Shown here: positions 1 through 8,108 of the stretch, in pieces
Layout: each line of letters begins with the position of its first letter
How positions within the stretch are numbered: position 1 is the first letter of the stretch
From: a virus
Reading direction: 5' to 3' (one strand)
Length of the DNA stretch: 35,287 bases
Virus record (IMG/VR): IMGVR_UViG_3300023087_000058
Location: 1 to 35,287 of that record
The notes under the pieces: generated by a model
Told to the model about the DNA's origin: nothing
The model's input: only the letters and a program-made list of their open reading frames with translations
Database searches by the model: none
Position numbers and translations under genes: made by a program

Positions 1-1
1 A

Positions 2-2143
2 GGAGTTAAAATAGTTTCTATGAAAGGTAAACTAGAAGTAGTAAAATCTGATGTGACTATTGTAGTGGGTGGAGATGCTACATTAGAATATCAAGGCAAT
101 TTAGATATGAAAGTTGCTGGTGAATTTAATATTGATTGTTTGGACTTTAACCTTACAACACGTGGTAATAAATCTGAAAAGATTATTGGATCTGAAGATA
201 AAATTATTGGAAGAGGATCCTCAACTCAAATCACTGGTAATAAAGCAACTTATGTGACTGAAAGCGTAGTTGAAACTTATCTTGGAGGACATGAGCATAA
301 TGTTAAGGGCGAGTTTAATCATAACATTGATGGTGCTGCCGGATTTTTTGCAAGCGGTGACGTAGACATTACTTCTGAAACTGATGTTAATGTGTCATCG
401 CCCAACACAACTGTATCAGGTGACAAACTTTCGGTAATGGGTGGTACTGGACAAATTGGTGGCCAAGCAATAAATTATACTGGTAATGGAGCAGTATTCC
501 AAAAAGGTGTTACAGCACCAACATTTCACGGTGATTTAGATGGTACCGCTACAACATCTACAGTAACTCAATCCCAAACATATGGAGAAGCATCTCAAGG
601 ATCTGCTGGTTCTATTACGAATACTGCAACTCCAACCTTCCCACAAATTAATGCAGATATGGTAACTGCTTATAATGGATCTGAATATGGGATAAAAGAA
701 GTTACTATTGATGAAGATGACGATATGAAAAAATTTATCGATCAATCTTCCACATATCAAGGTGTACATCATACAAAGCCAACTGTGAGAATGGCTAGAT
801 CTGCAATGAGAGATCCAGCAAATAGAAACAATAAAGCTTTGACAAATGCTTATATTGCAAACAATGTGATTGATGAAAGCTATAGTAATCCAACACCACC
901 TGAGATTGGAAGAATTGTTACAGAGAAATCCACACCAATTCTTGCAGCAAAATCTCCAGATATTTTCCGTAATGATGCGTATGCTACATATGTAGCCAAA
1001 CGCAAATTTGCAAATATTACTCCTGAGGATAAGTATAATCCTTTCCTAAAAGAAGAGATTACTGCAAAAACAAAATTAAATGATAGCGTTTCAATTGCTA
1101 AGTTTCTAGGTACTGAAGATCCTACAAATTTAAAATTCTTAAGAGACTTAGAAGCCAAACAACAACTTGCAAAATATTTGTACGTACATGGAACTGCAGT
1201 CCAACGAATTTTAGATAACAATCTAGATTTTAAAGGCATTTCATTTGTAGTATCCGAAGGTGTATATAGACCAGGGCCTACAGAAACTCCAGCTGGCCTG
1301 AATGATTTAAAATTAAAAGGTCAAGCAATAGTTTTCAAAGCGGTGAATTCTTCTGGTAAAGAATCAAATAGTGCTTTATTTGATATTGCAGTTTATTTGA
1401 AAGACAATGCATACTTCAAAGAAATGATATTATCATATGATACGCTAGAAGGCTATAACAATATAGCTTCTAGATTGATTATGATTCTTCCAGATATTGA
1501 CGATGATTGGTATGGTATTTTTGATAGAAAGGTAACTACTGAATTTAATGGCCAAAAACTATCACAAGGCGAATTAGTTGAAGTACTTCCATATAAGACA
1601 GAATATATTTCAGAAGGTTTCACAGGAAAAGAAAATACTCCAGATGGTTATCCACATCATGGACTAGATCAAACTTTAAATCCACCATCTATTGGTTATG
1701 ATGGTATTTCTAATGGTAAATTAGATCCAGCAAAACTAATTGAAATTGCTCCAGCTTCTTCTAGAAAATATGGAACTGGACCATTAATGCTTCAACCCCA
1801 AACGGCAAGAGCTTGGTTTGATATGAAAGCTGCAGCAGCTGAAGATGGAATTGAATTGATACCAACAAGTGCATACAGATCTTATTATTATCAGAAACGA
1901 GCTCGCATTGAACATAGAGCAAAAGATCCTAATTATACAATTGCAACCGAAGGTAGATCAAATCATGGACTTGGCCTTGCTGTAGATATTGCAATTCCTG
2001 GTTGGTCACGTAATGTAGATCCATCTAATCTTCCAGTATGGAAATGGTTAAATGAAAATGCTGGACGTTATGGATTTAAACAAAAAGCATCTCTGAAATT
2101 TAAAGATGCTGTTCACTGGTCTCGTACACCAACTGGCGGATAA
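2..2143 (+). CDS. 5: gp5-like baseplate hub/tail spike with C-terminal M15 peptidase domain (5' truncated)
   Basis: Central spike of the baseplate that pierces the outer membrane and opens the cell wall. The frame is open to the window edge, and the first Met (position 20) falls in the middle of a recognisable gp5 beta-helix region (GGDATLEYQGNLDMKVAGEF, then TRGNKSEKIIGSEDK), so the true start lies upstream and the OB-fold N-terminus is missing. Counting from Met20, residues 1-160 are beta-helix-like, 160-220 are a Thr/Ser/Gly-rich linker (FHGDLDGTATTST), and 220-580 are of unclear fold. Residues about 590-707 are a D-Ala-D-Ala carboxypeptidase/VanY-type M15 domain: SNHGLGLAVD carries His649 and Asp656, and AVHW carries His699, the expected zinc ligands. 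T4 gp5 instead has an internal lysozyme domain. A late promoter and gp25 follow directly. Family call is firm; substrate bond is inferred. Confidence 0.9.
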   Translation, partial: GVKIVSMKGKLEVVKSDVTIVVGGDATLEYQGNLDMKVAGEFNIDCLDFNLTTRGNKSEKIIGSEDKIIGRGSSTQITGNKATYVTESVVETYLGGHEHNVKGEFNHNIDGAAGFFASGDVDITSETDVNVSSPNTTVSGDKLSVMGGTGQIGGQAINYTGNGAVFQKGVTAPTFHGDLDGTATTSTVTQSQTYGEASQGSAGSITNTATPTFPQINADMVTAYNGSEYGIKEVTIDEDDDMKKFIDQSSTYQGVHHTKPTVRMARSAMRDPANRNNKALTNAYIANNVIDESYSNPTPPEIGRIVTEKSTPILAAKSPDIFRNDAYATYVAKRKFANITPEDKYNPFLKEEITAKTKLNDSVSIAKFLGTEDPTNLKFLRDLEAKQQLAKYLYVHGTAVQRILDNNLDFKGISFVVSEGVYRPGPTETPAGLNDLKLKGQAIVFKAVNSSGKESNSALFDIAVYLKDNAYFKEMILSYDTLEGYNNIASRLIMILPDIDDDWYGIFDRKVTTEFNGQKLSQGELVEVLPYKTEYISEGFTGKENTPDGYPHHGLDQTLNPPSIGYDGISNGKLDPAKLIEIAPASSRKYGTGPLMLQPQTARAWFDMKAAAAEDGIELIPTSAYRSYYYQKRARIEHRAKDPNYTIATEGRSNHGLGLAVDIAIPGWSRNVDPSNLPVWKWLNENAGRYGFKQKASLKFKDAVHWSRTPTGG

Positions 2144-2147
2144 GCCA

Positions 2148-2155
2148 TATAAATA
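2148..2155 (+). promoter_or_regulatory. T4-type late promoter octamer before gp25
   Basis: Exact TATAAATA in the short gap between the gp5 stop and the gp25 start, 26 nt before the ATG at 2174. This is the consensus read by T4 gp55-type late sigma factors. The position in a gap and the recurrence at six other gene fronts support it. Confidence 0.75.
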
Positions 2156-2173
2156 AACCAAAAAGAGTAGCAA

Positions 2174-2620
2174 ATGGCTGTAACAAAAGTATTATCAAAA
2201 GAGGATGGCAATTTATCGCAGTCATCTATTATCACGACAAGGAAAGTACCTTATCGTGATATTGACCTTACTTTTGCTGCGAAACCAAATGGCGAATTAT
2301 ATGTTAAGAAAGATGCATCTGCTGTACAGCAATCATTAAAGAATCTTATTTTAACTAACCATTTTGAAAAACCATTCTTACCTTTTTTTGGTGGCAATAT
2401 TAGAGCTTTATTATTTGAACTAGCTGATGATGAAGTAGATGAAGAAGTACGCGATAATATAATCCAAACGGTTCAGATTTATGAACCAAGAGCTTTAATA
2501 CAAGAAATAGACGTTAAGTCTGATCCAGATAGAAATTCAATTAGTGTTACTATTGAATATCAGATACTTAACTCCTCAGAAACTCTTACATTTACTACAT
2601 CAGTATCAAGGTTGAGATAA
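2174..2620 (+). CDS. 25: Baseplate wedge subunit gp25 (GPW/gp25 family)
   Basis: Small wedge protein that, with gp6 and gp53/gp7-type partners, forms the conserved inner baseplate and anchors the first sheath ring. The 148-residue length fits the family (T4 gp25 is 132). It has the family pattern: N-terminal RDIDLTF, a central helix (DASAVQQSLKNLILTNHFEK), the F-G-G-N-IRALLFE turn and the diagnostic IYEPRALI motif at about residues 108-115, then a terminal beta hairpin. The ATG lies downstream of a weak AAGAG-type ribosome site and of a late promoter. The stop is one base before the gp6 start region, so the two are likely translationally coupled. High certainty. Confidence 0.95.
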   Translation: MAVTKVLSKEDGNLSQSSIITTRKVPYRDIDLTFAAKPNGELYVKKDASAVQQSLKNLILTNHFEKPFLPFFGGNIRALLFELADDEVDEEVRDNIIQTVQIYEPRALIQEIDVKSDPDRNSISVTIEYQILNSSETLTFTTSVSRLR

Positions 2621-2621
2621 C

Positions 2622-4628
2622 ATGGTAACGACAATTAGATCAACAGCTTTAGACTTTAATAATATTAAAAACAATCTAAAGACGTTTCTTGCAAATAAAG
2701 AAGAATTTAAAGATTATAACTTTGAAGCTTCAGGTCTTTCAAATATTCTGGATGTGTTGGCACATAACACTCATATGAATGCTTTGATAGCAAACTTTGC
2801 TTTAAATGAATCTTACCTTGGAACTGCTCAATTAAGAAGTTCAGTTGTATCCTTGGCAGAAGGTGTTGGTTATATCCCTGATACTGATACAGCTTCTCAG
2901 GCAAAGGTGAGAATTACTTTTACAACCACCACTGAACCTAGAGATACAATTATTGAATTGCCTCCATATACTAAATTTAATACGACTGTTGATGATGTTA
3001 ATTATGTTTTCCAAACAGTAGAATCTTATTATGCTACTGATGATGGTACTGGTTTTTATGAATTTAAAACTGCTGATGGATTAAATCAAATTCCAATCTA
3101 TGAAGGCACATTTAAAACTAAAACTTTCTTTGTTGGTGAATACGAAGATAATCCAGTTTATGTAATTCCAGATGGAACTATTGATGCTGATACTGTAACA
3201 GTAAAAGTATTTCCAAGTGCTACAAGTTCAGACTTTACAGCATATCAAAATATTCTAAATGCAACATCGATTAGTTCTCAATCTACAGTTTATATTTTAA
3301 GAGAAGCTCCAAACGGAAATTTTGAGTTATCATTTGGTGATGGTTCTACTTTTGGTATTGCACCTGAAGCTGGTAATAGAATTGAAGTTGAATATCTATC
3401 AACAAAAGGTGCAGTAGCAAATGGTGCTACCACATTCACAGCTCAAAGTACTTTAACGGGCGGTGGAGTTACAGCAACATTAAGTTCAACAACTCTTGTA
3501 ATTTCTGTTGGAGGCGATACAAAAGAATCTATTGAATCGATCCGTAAGAATGCTCCATTCCAATATGCTACACAAAACCGAATGGTTACTGCAGAAGATT
3601 ATTCATCTCTTATTTTAAGAAACTATTCAACTCTTATCCGTGACATTGCTTCTTGGGGTGGCGAGGATGCTATTAATCCAGAATTTGGAGCAGTCAACGT
3701 AGCTATTGCTTTTGAAGATGATGTTAGTGCTGCTTCTATTACAACAACAAAACAAGGCATTAGAGATCTCGCAAATCAGCTTTCAATTACTTCATTTAAT
3801 CTTAGGTTTGTTGATCCAATTGAAACGTTTATTGAATTAGATTTATTCTTCCAGCTTAACCCGAAATTAACAGATCTTACGTTAAATGCTGTGACATCAA
3901 ATGTAAATAGCGAAGTTAGTAATTATTTTACAAATAACACTGGTAACTTTAAACAGGCATTTAGAAGATCTAATCTATTAACAGAAATTGATGAATCTAA
4001 TATAGCTATTCTTTCTTCCAGAGCTAATGTTAGAATGCAGCAACGTTTTACCCCATCGGCACCTGCTATTATTACTGCATTGAATACTATTTTCTCTGAT
4101 CCGGATAATACATCAAGCACAGATATTAATAAAATTGTTGAGTTTATATCTAATAAACAATATAATGAAGCAGCAAACTATATTATTAATAATGATTTAA
4201 GTGGAGAAAACTTTACTACAGTTCTTAACGTTGTATCAGGAACTGCTTCAAATGTACAACAACAAATTAGATTCCCAGCTGCAATTGCCACGCCGGATGA
4301 TGTAAATTATACTATAACCAGTAATGAATTTACGTTAAATGGTGTTACTTGTATATTAAGGAATCAATTAAGTTCTAATATAATCCAAGCAGTTAATGTT
4401 GCAGGTGGAGTTGTAGTTGTTGATAATATTGGTAATTATAATGCTGCAACAGGTATTGCAACAATTAGATATTTCAATCCAACTAATATTGCTGGTGGAC
4501 TAACTCAAATTAAACTTTCAGCAGTTCCAGCAAACCAAAGTGCTGTGGTTCCAGAAAGAAATGAATTTATTAGTTATGATCCAGATCGTTCAACTATTCA
4601 GGCAATCACCACAACGGCTACTAACTAA
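2622..4628 (+). CDS. 6: Baseplate wedge subunit gp6 (baseplate J-like)
   Basis: Core wedge protein; in T4 two gp6 chains wrap gp7 and make the inner ring that controls sheath contraction. The 668-residue length is close to T4 gp6 (660). The N-terminus has the typical pattern DFNNIKNNLKTFLANKEEFK followed by LSNILDVLAHNTHMNALIAN (residues about 10-60). A middle baseplate_J-like section contains ELSFGDGSTFGIAPEAGNRI and the conserved NAPFQYATQNRMVTAEDY segment (about 310-330). The C-terminal half carries the dimerisation/beta domains seen in marine T4-like gp6. It starts one base after the gp25 stop, and its stop overlaps the next start (TAATG), so it is part of one translational unit. High certainty. 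Confidence 0.94.
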   Translation: MVTTIRSTALDFNNIKNNLKTFLANKEEFKDYNFEASGLSNILDVLAHNTHMNALIANFALNESYLGTAQLRSSVVSLAEGVGYIPDTDTASQAKVRITFTTTTEPRDTIIELPPYTKFNTTVDDVNYVFQTVESYYATDDGTGFYEFKTADGLNQIPIYEGTFKTKTFFVGEYEDNPVYVIPDGTIDADTVTVKVFPSATSSDFTAYQNILNATSISSQSTVYILREAPNGNFELSFGDGSTFGIAPEAGNRIEVEYLSTKGAVANGATTFTAQSTLTGGGVTATLSSTTLVISVGGDTKESIESIRKNAPFQYATQNRMVTAEDYSSLILRNYSTLIRDIASWGGEDAINPEFGAVNVAIAFEDDVSAASITTTKQGIRDLANQLSITSFNLRFVDPIETFIELDLFFQLNPKLTDLTLNAVTSNVNSEVSNYFTNNTGNFKQAFRRSNLLTEIDESNIAILSSRANVRMQQRFTPSAPAIITALNTIFSDPDNTSSTDINKIVEFISNKQYNEAANYIINNDLSGENFTTVLNVVSGTASNVQQQIRFPAAIATPDDVNYTITSNEFTLNGVTCILRNQLSSNIIQAVNVAGGVVVVDNIGNYNAATGIATIRYFNPTNIAGGLTQIKLSAVPANQSAVVPERNEFISYDPDRSTIQAITTTATN

Positions 4629-5698
4629 TGTCTCAATATACTGATAAAACATTAAAAGATAATAACCGTAGACTTCTGAATTTAAACCGTTCAGAAATTG
4701 AAAAGGTATTACCTGAGTATTTTACTGAAGACTTTCCAGATCTTATTCAATTATTTGAAGCCTATTACGAATATTTAGATACAAATGAAAACTTTGGTAA
4801 TAAGATCCATGATCTAAATAGAAATAGAGATGCTACTCAAGTTTCTGATGATCTATTACAATATTTAGAAGATGAACTTCTTTTGGGTCAAGCTTATTTT
4901 GGTGGATTCTTAAATAAAAGAGAAGCCGTTAAATTCTCTAATTTATTATATAGATCAAAAGGTACTAAGTATTCTATTGAACAATTTTTTCGTGGTTTCT
5001 TTGGTGTTGACCCACAAGTAATATATCCAAAAGAAAATGTTTTTACAGTTGGTCCAGCAATTGATTACGATTTAAATGGAACAAATGATGGCGGTGAACA
5101 AGTTAAAATAGAAGCTTCTCAAATTGGTCCTGAATCACAAAGATTTATTACTGATGATAAATTATATCAAACTTTATCTGTACTAATTAGAGTTGGTATT
5201 CCAGTGAAAGACTGGATTGATGTTTATAAATTATTTGTCCATCCAGCTGGTTTTTATTTAGGATCTGAACTATTAATTGAAGCGGTGAATACAAATATTC
5301 TTACAACTATTCAAGATGCAGTTGGTGATCCAATTGAAGAAGGCGTAGCACAATTCGTTGATGCTCAAATTACGCCAGAAGCATTTGCAGAAGTTACATT
5401 CTTGAATTACACTAGTATCGATCATAACGAAATGCAGCGTCAGAGAATTGATCAGACATTTGATGATGTTGGAGATTATATTATTGATAGTGCTCAAGCT
5501 GGTTATGCGGATCAGTATGAGCTTCTATCTACATCATCGCCAACAATGGACGATTCAGATGGCATGGTAATGTCAATGGATTCAGATGGTGGATTCATTG
5601 CTCTGAAACCAACATTCGACCAACATAGATATGACACACTATTTGATTCAGCAGGTAACTCTGCAGATTCTGCGCATTATCCGCTTGAACACATATAA
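4628..5698 (+). CDS. Baseplate wedge protein, gp7 N-terminal/tail-protein-I-like (tentative)
   Basis: The protein has 356 residues and directly follows gp6, with a TAATG overlap. The N-terminal half is helical and contains a recognisable wedge signature: LPEYFTEDFPDLIQLFEAYY (residues about 26-45), then a Leu/Asp-rich helix and SKGTKYSIEQFFRGFFGVDP (about 113-132). This pattern is typical of proteins in this slot of marine T4-like phages and resembles P2 gpI-type tail proteins, which correspond to the gp6-binding part of T4 gp7. The second half (IPVKDWIDVYKLFVHPAGFY, about 195-214) is also conserved in type, while the tail after residue 290 is acidic, Ser/Asp/Met-rich and likely disordered. 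At 356 residues it is far shorter than T4 gp7 (1032), so other gp7 domains would have to be elsewhere or absent. Position gives the role; the numbering is inferred. Confidence 0.65.
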   Translation: MSQYTDKTLKDNNRRLLNLNRSEIEKVLPEYFTEDFPDLIQLFEAYYEYLDTNENFGNKIHDLNRNRDATQVSDDLLQYLEDELLLGQAYFGGFLNKREAVKFSNLLYRSKGTKYSIEQFFRGFFGVDPQVIYPKENVFTVGPAIDYDLNGTNDGGEQVKIEASQIGPESQRFITDDKLYQTLSVLIRVGIPVKDWIDVYKLFVHPAGFYLGSELLIEAVNTNILTTIQDAVGDPIEEGVAQFVDAQITPEAFAEVTFLNYTSIDHNEMQRQRIDQTFDDVGDYIIDSAQAGYADQYELLSTSSPTMDDSDGMVMSMDSDGGFIALKPTFDQHRYDTLFDSAGNSADSAHYPLEHI

Positions 5699-5701
5699 AT
5701 A
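5694..5701 (+). promoter_or_regulatory. T4-type late promoter octamer before the gp10-like gene
   Basis: Exact TATAAATA overlapping the last codons and stop of the preceding wedge gene, 33 nt before the ATG at 5727. It probably drives the gp10-like and gp8 genes. Confidence 0.72.
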
Positions 5702-5726
5702 ATCTAAATTAATCTAAGGTTTTAAA

Positions 5727-6695
5727 ATGGTAAAACAGGTTGTTAATACAGGCACATTAGCTAACGATGGAACAGGCGATACGCTGCGTACGGCTGCAAC
5801 CAAGATCAATAATAATTTTACAGAATTATATGACGTTCTTGGTGGAGATGGTATTGCAGTTGGTGGCGGTTCTGTTCTTACAGATAGTGGCTTTGATATT
5901 ATTGGAACAAGTTTTAGAACTAAAATTGGTGCCGTTGAACCAACTGCAGAAAGAAGTATTGATTTTCCAAACGCGTCTGGGCAGGTAACTGTTAATACAG
6001 CAACACAGACTCTTACTAATAAGACTATGGATTTAGACACTAATACATTTAGTGGATTTCAAGGCAGCAGTTTTTTACTATCAACTTCCGGTGGACTTCT
6101 TGATAGTGCTACTCATAAATCTATTCCAACGGGTAATGTTGTAGGCGATAGCGATACTCAAACACTTACCAATAAAACTCTTACAGATCCAACAATTAGC
6201 AGACCTAACATTCAAGAATGGCTAGCAGATTCTTTAGGAAATCCAGTTATTTCATTTACTGCTACTGGTAGCACAAGAAACAGAATCCAAGTATTATCAA
6301 GTGCTTCAGGTTCAGCTCCATCAATTAATACTCTAGGAAGTTCAGATACTAATATTAATTTAAGTATTAATTCAAAAGGAACTGGATCTGTTATTATTGA
6401 TAAAGCAGCATACGCAACAGCAACTGCGGCGAATGGAACGCAAGCCTCAGCTCAAGCTGGGGTTATTTTCTTAACAGGTACAACAACTGGTACAGTTACT
6501 TTTGCAGATGGAACAACTGCAGGAGAAACAGTAACATTTATTCGAAGAGGTGGTTCAGGTACAATTACTCTTACTCCTGCCACATTTGCTCAAGGTACAT
6601 CAATTGAATTGGAAGCCAATGAGACAGCTACACTAGTATACGATACGTCTACTGGATGGAATCTCGTTGGTGGTTATGGTTATAACGTAGTTTAA
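5727..6695 (+). CDS. gp10-like baseplate/fibre connector with T4 gp9/gp10 N-terminal motif
   Basis: The protein has 322 residues. The N-terminus (GTLANDGTGDTLRTAATKIN, then NNFTELYDVLGGDG) matches the short trimerising/attachment motif at the start of T4 gp10 (NDGTGD-like, KINxNFxELY), which fixes peripheral fibres to the wedge. Next come two copies of TQTLTNKT (about residues 95 and 150), a spacer motif common in phage fibres. A Gly/Ser/Thr beta-rich region with SINSKGTGSVIIDK follows. The C-terminal domain (residues about 235-322: GTVTFADGTTAGETVTFIRR, then ATLVYDTSTGWNLVGGYG) resembles the gp10/gp11-type beta domain ending in an aromatic W-strand. It lies between the wedge protein and gp8, so a baseplate-periphery role is likely. 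Whether it is the true gp10 counterpart or a small fibre is open. RBS is TAAGG at 5714-5718. Confidence 0.7.
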   Translation: MVKQVVNTGTLANDGTGDTLRTAATKINNNFTELYDVLGGDGIAVGGGSVLTDSGFDIIGTSFRTKIGAVEPTAERSIDFPNASGQVTVNTATQTLTNKTMDLDTNTFSGFQGSSFLLSTSGGLLDSATHKSIPTGNVVGDSDTQTLTNKTLTDPTISRPNIQEWLADSLGNPVISFTATGSTRNRIQVLSSASGSAPSINTLGSSDTNINLSINSKGTGSVIIDKAAYATATAANGTQASAQAGVIFLTGTTTGTVTFADGTTAGETVTFIRRGGSGTITLTPATFAQGTSIELEANETATLVYDTSTGWNLVGGYGYNVV

Positions 6696-6707
6696 TAGGA
6701 AACAGAT

Positions 6708-8096
6708 ATGACAGCAATTATTCTTAATCCGATTAAAGATATTTTTACACAGAAAATCTTTAATGAAAACCAAGGGACAACCATTGGTGATTCTGATAAC
6801 TATTACTACATTGGGGTTGGACATTCTCAGCAATGGCAGGCAGAAGACAATACAGATAATACTGTAATTCCTACTGATGCTGAAAGAACTGAAAAACTAT
6901 TTAGATATAACCTACAATCAATCAAAGCTGTTGAAGCGTTTTCCTATGTTGTTCCTTTATATGATTGGTCTGCAAATACCGTTTATTCAGCATACAATGA
7001 TAATACAGTTGGCCAACCGTCACAAAGTTATTATGTAAGAACTGATGATGGTAACGTATATGTTTGTATCCGTCAAGGTAAATCAGCTGCAGGTGTAGCT
7101 CAAGTCTCACAAAATAAACCGGATCATTCAGATACAAGTCTACCAATTGAAGCTGATGGATATATCTGGAAATACCTTTACACTATTTCAACAGGTGATA
7201 CAAACAGTTTCTTGACATCAAACTTTATGCCAGTAAAACTAGTTGATTCAGCTTCAGTTACTGATCCATATTATAGCCAATACTTAATTCAAAACGCTGC
7301 GACAAGTGGTGAAATTATTGGATATAGAGTTGTAAATGGAGGATCCGGGTACTCAACTCCTACACTTGAAGTAATAGGTGATGGAACTGGAGCCGCAGCC
7401 CATGCTATTGTTTCTTCTGGTGTTATTACTGCAGTAGAAGTTGGGGATAGTGCAAATGTTGGAACAACCGGTTATCCAACAATTCAATCCGCTCTAGGAT
7501 CAGGATATAATAAAGCAAACGTAAAAATTACTGGTGCTGGAACAGGAGCTAAGATTGTTCCAATTTTTGGACCTAAAAATGGTATGGGCGCTGATCCAAG
7601 ACAAGATCTAAGATCAACTTCAATCATGTTCAATATTAAACCTGAAGGTACAGTAAGTGATAAATGGGTAGTTGATAATGATTATAGACAAATTGGTCTT
7701 ATTAGAAATATTTTAGATAGTGCTGGTGATAAATTTACTGGAACACAAGCAACAGCTCTAAAGAAAATGTCTTTAACTAGTGTGATTACTGGTGGGCTTT
7801 CATGGGCGAATGATATTCAAATTGAAGGCGGCGATTCTGACGCCGCGGCATACATTGATTATTTTGATGATTCGTCTACACTTTGGTATCACCAAGACGA
7901 AGATACTGGATTTACTCCATTTAGAAATGGTGAAACTATTTCAATTGAAGGTAAAGCAGGTACCTTTACAATTGGATCATTAACTGATGCTGAAGTTGAT
8001 ATTTTCAGTGGTGATGTGCTGTTTATAAATAACACAGAATCTGTAACAAGAGATGCTGATCAGACTGAAGATATTAAGATCGTAGTAAAGCTTTAA
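6708..8096 (+). CDS. 8: Baseplate wedge subunit gp8
   Basis: Wedge subunit that in T4 dimerises and links gp7, gp10 and gp6. The N-terminal half has the family pattern: a short helix (NPIKDIFTQKIFNENQ), NYYYIGVGHSQQW (cf. the I-x-x-G-R/H-S-x-x-W motif of T4 gp8), FSYVVPLYDWSANTVYSAYN, YYVRTDDGNVYVCI and GYIWKYLYTI. It is 462 residues against 334 in T4. The extra length is largely a Gly-rich module at about residues 208-285 (VNGGSGYSTPTLEVIGDGTG ... GAGTGAKIVPIFGP), a type of beta repeat found in many marine phage structural proteins. The C-terminal part returns to gp8-like strands and ends EDIKIVVKL, as expected. The RBS AGGAA lies at 6697-6701. A late promoter for the next gene lies inside its 3' end. 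Confidence 0.9.
   Translation: MTAIILNPIKDIFTQKIFNENQGTTIGDSDNYYYIGVGHSQQWQAEDNTDNTVIPTDAERTEKLFRYNLQSIKAVEAFSYVVPLYDWSANTVYSAYNDNTVGQPSQSYYVRTDDGNVYVCIRQGKSAAGVAQVSQNKPDHSDTSLPIEADGYIWKYLYTISTGDTNSFLTSNFMPVKLVDSASVTDPYYSQYLIQNAATSGEIIGYRVVNGGSGYSTPTLEVIGDGTGAAAHAIVSSGVITAVEVGDSANVGTTGYPTIQSALGSGYNKANVKITGAGTGAKIVPIFGPKNGMGADPRQDLRSTSIMFNIKPEGTVSDKWVVDNDYRQIGLIRNILDSAGDKFTGTQATALKKMSLTSVITGGLSWANDIQIEGGDSDAAAYIDYFDDSSTLWYHQDEDTGFTPFRNGETISIEGKAGTFTIGSLTDAEVDIFSGDVLFINNTESVTRDADQTEDIKIVVKL
8024..8031 (+). promoter_or_regulatory. T4-type late promoter octamer inside the gp8 3' end
   Basis: Exact TATAAATA within the gp8 coding sequence, 85 nt before the ATG at 8109. It is embedded in codons, so selection for protein cannot be separated from promoter function. 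Its location just ahead of the largest virion ORF of this block supports it. Confidence 0.6.
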
Positions 8097-8108
8097 TAAG
8101 GGTACACA

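Noticed and set aside
880-1239. Minus-strand ORFs of 60-170 codons across the window
   Set aside because: Each lies wholly opposite a strong + strand gene with recognisable family motifs, lacks ribosome sites and shows low-complexity or Cys/Ser-rich translations typical of antisense frames.
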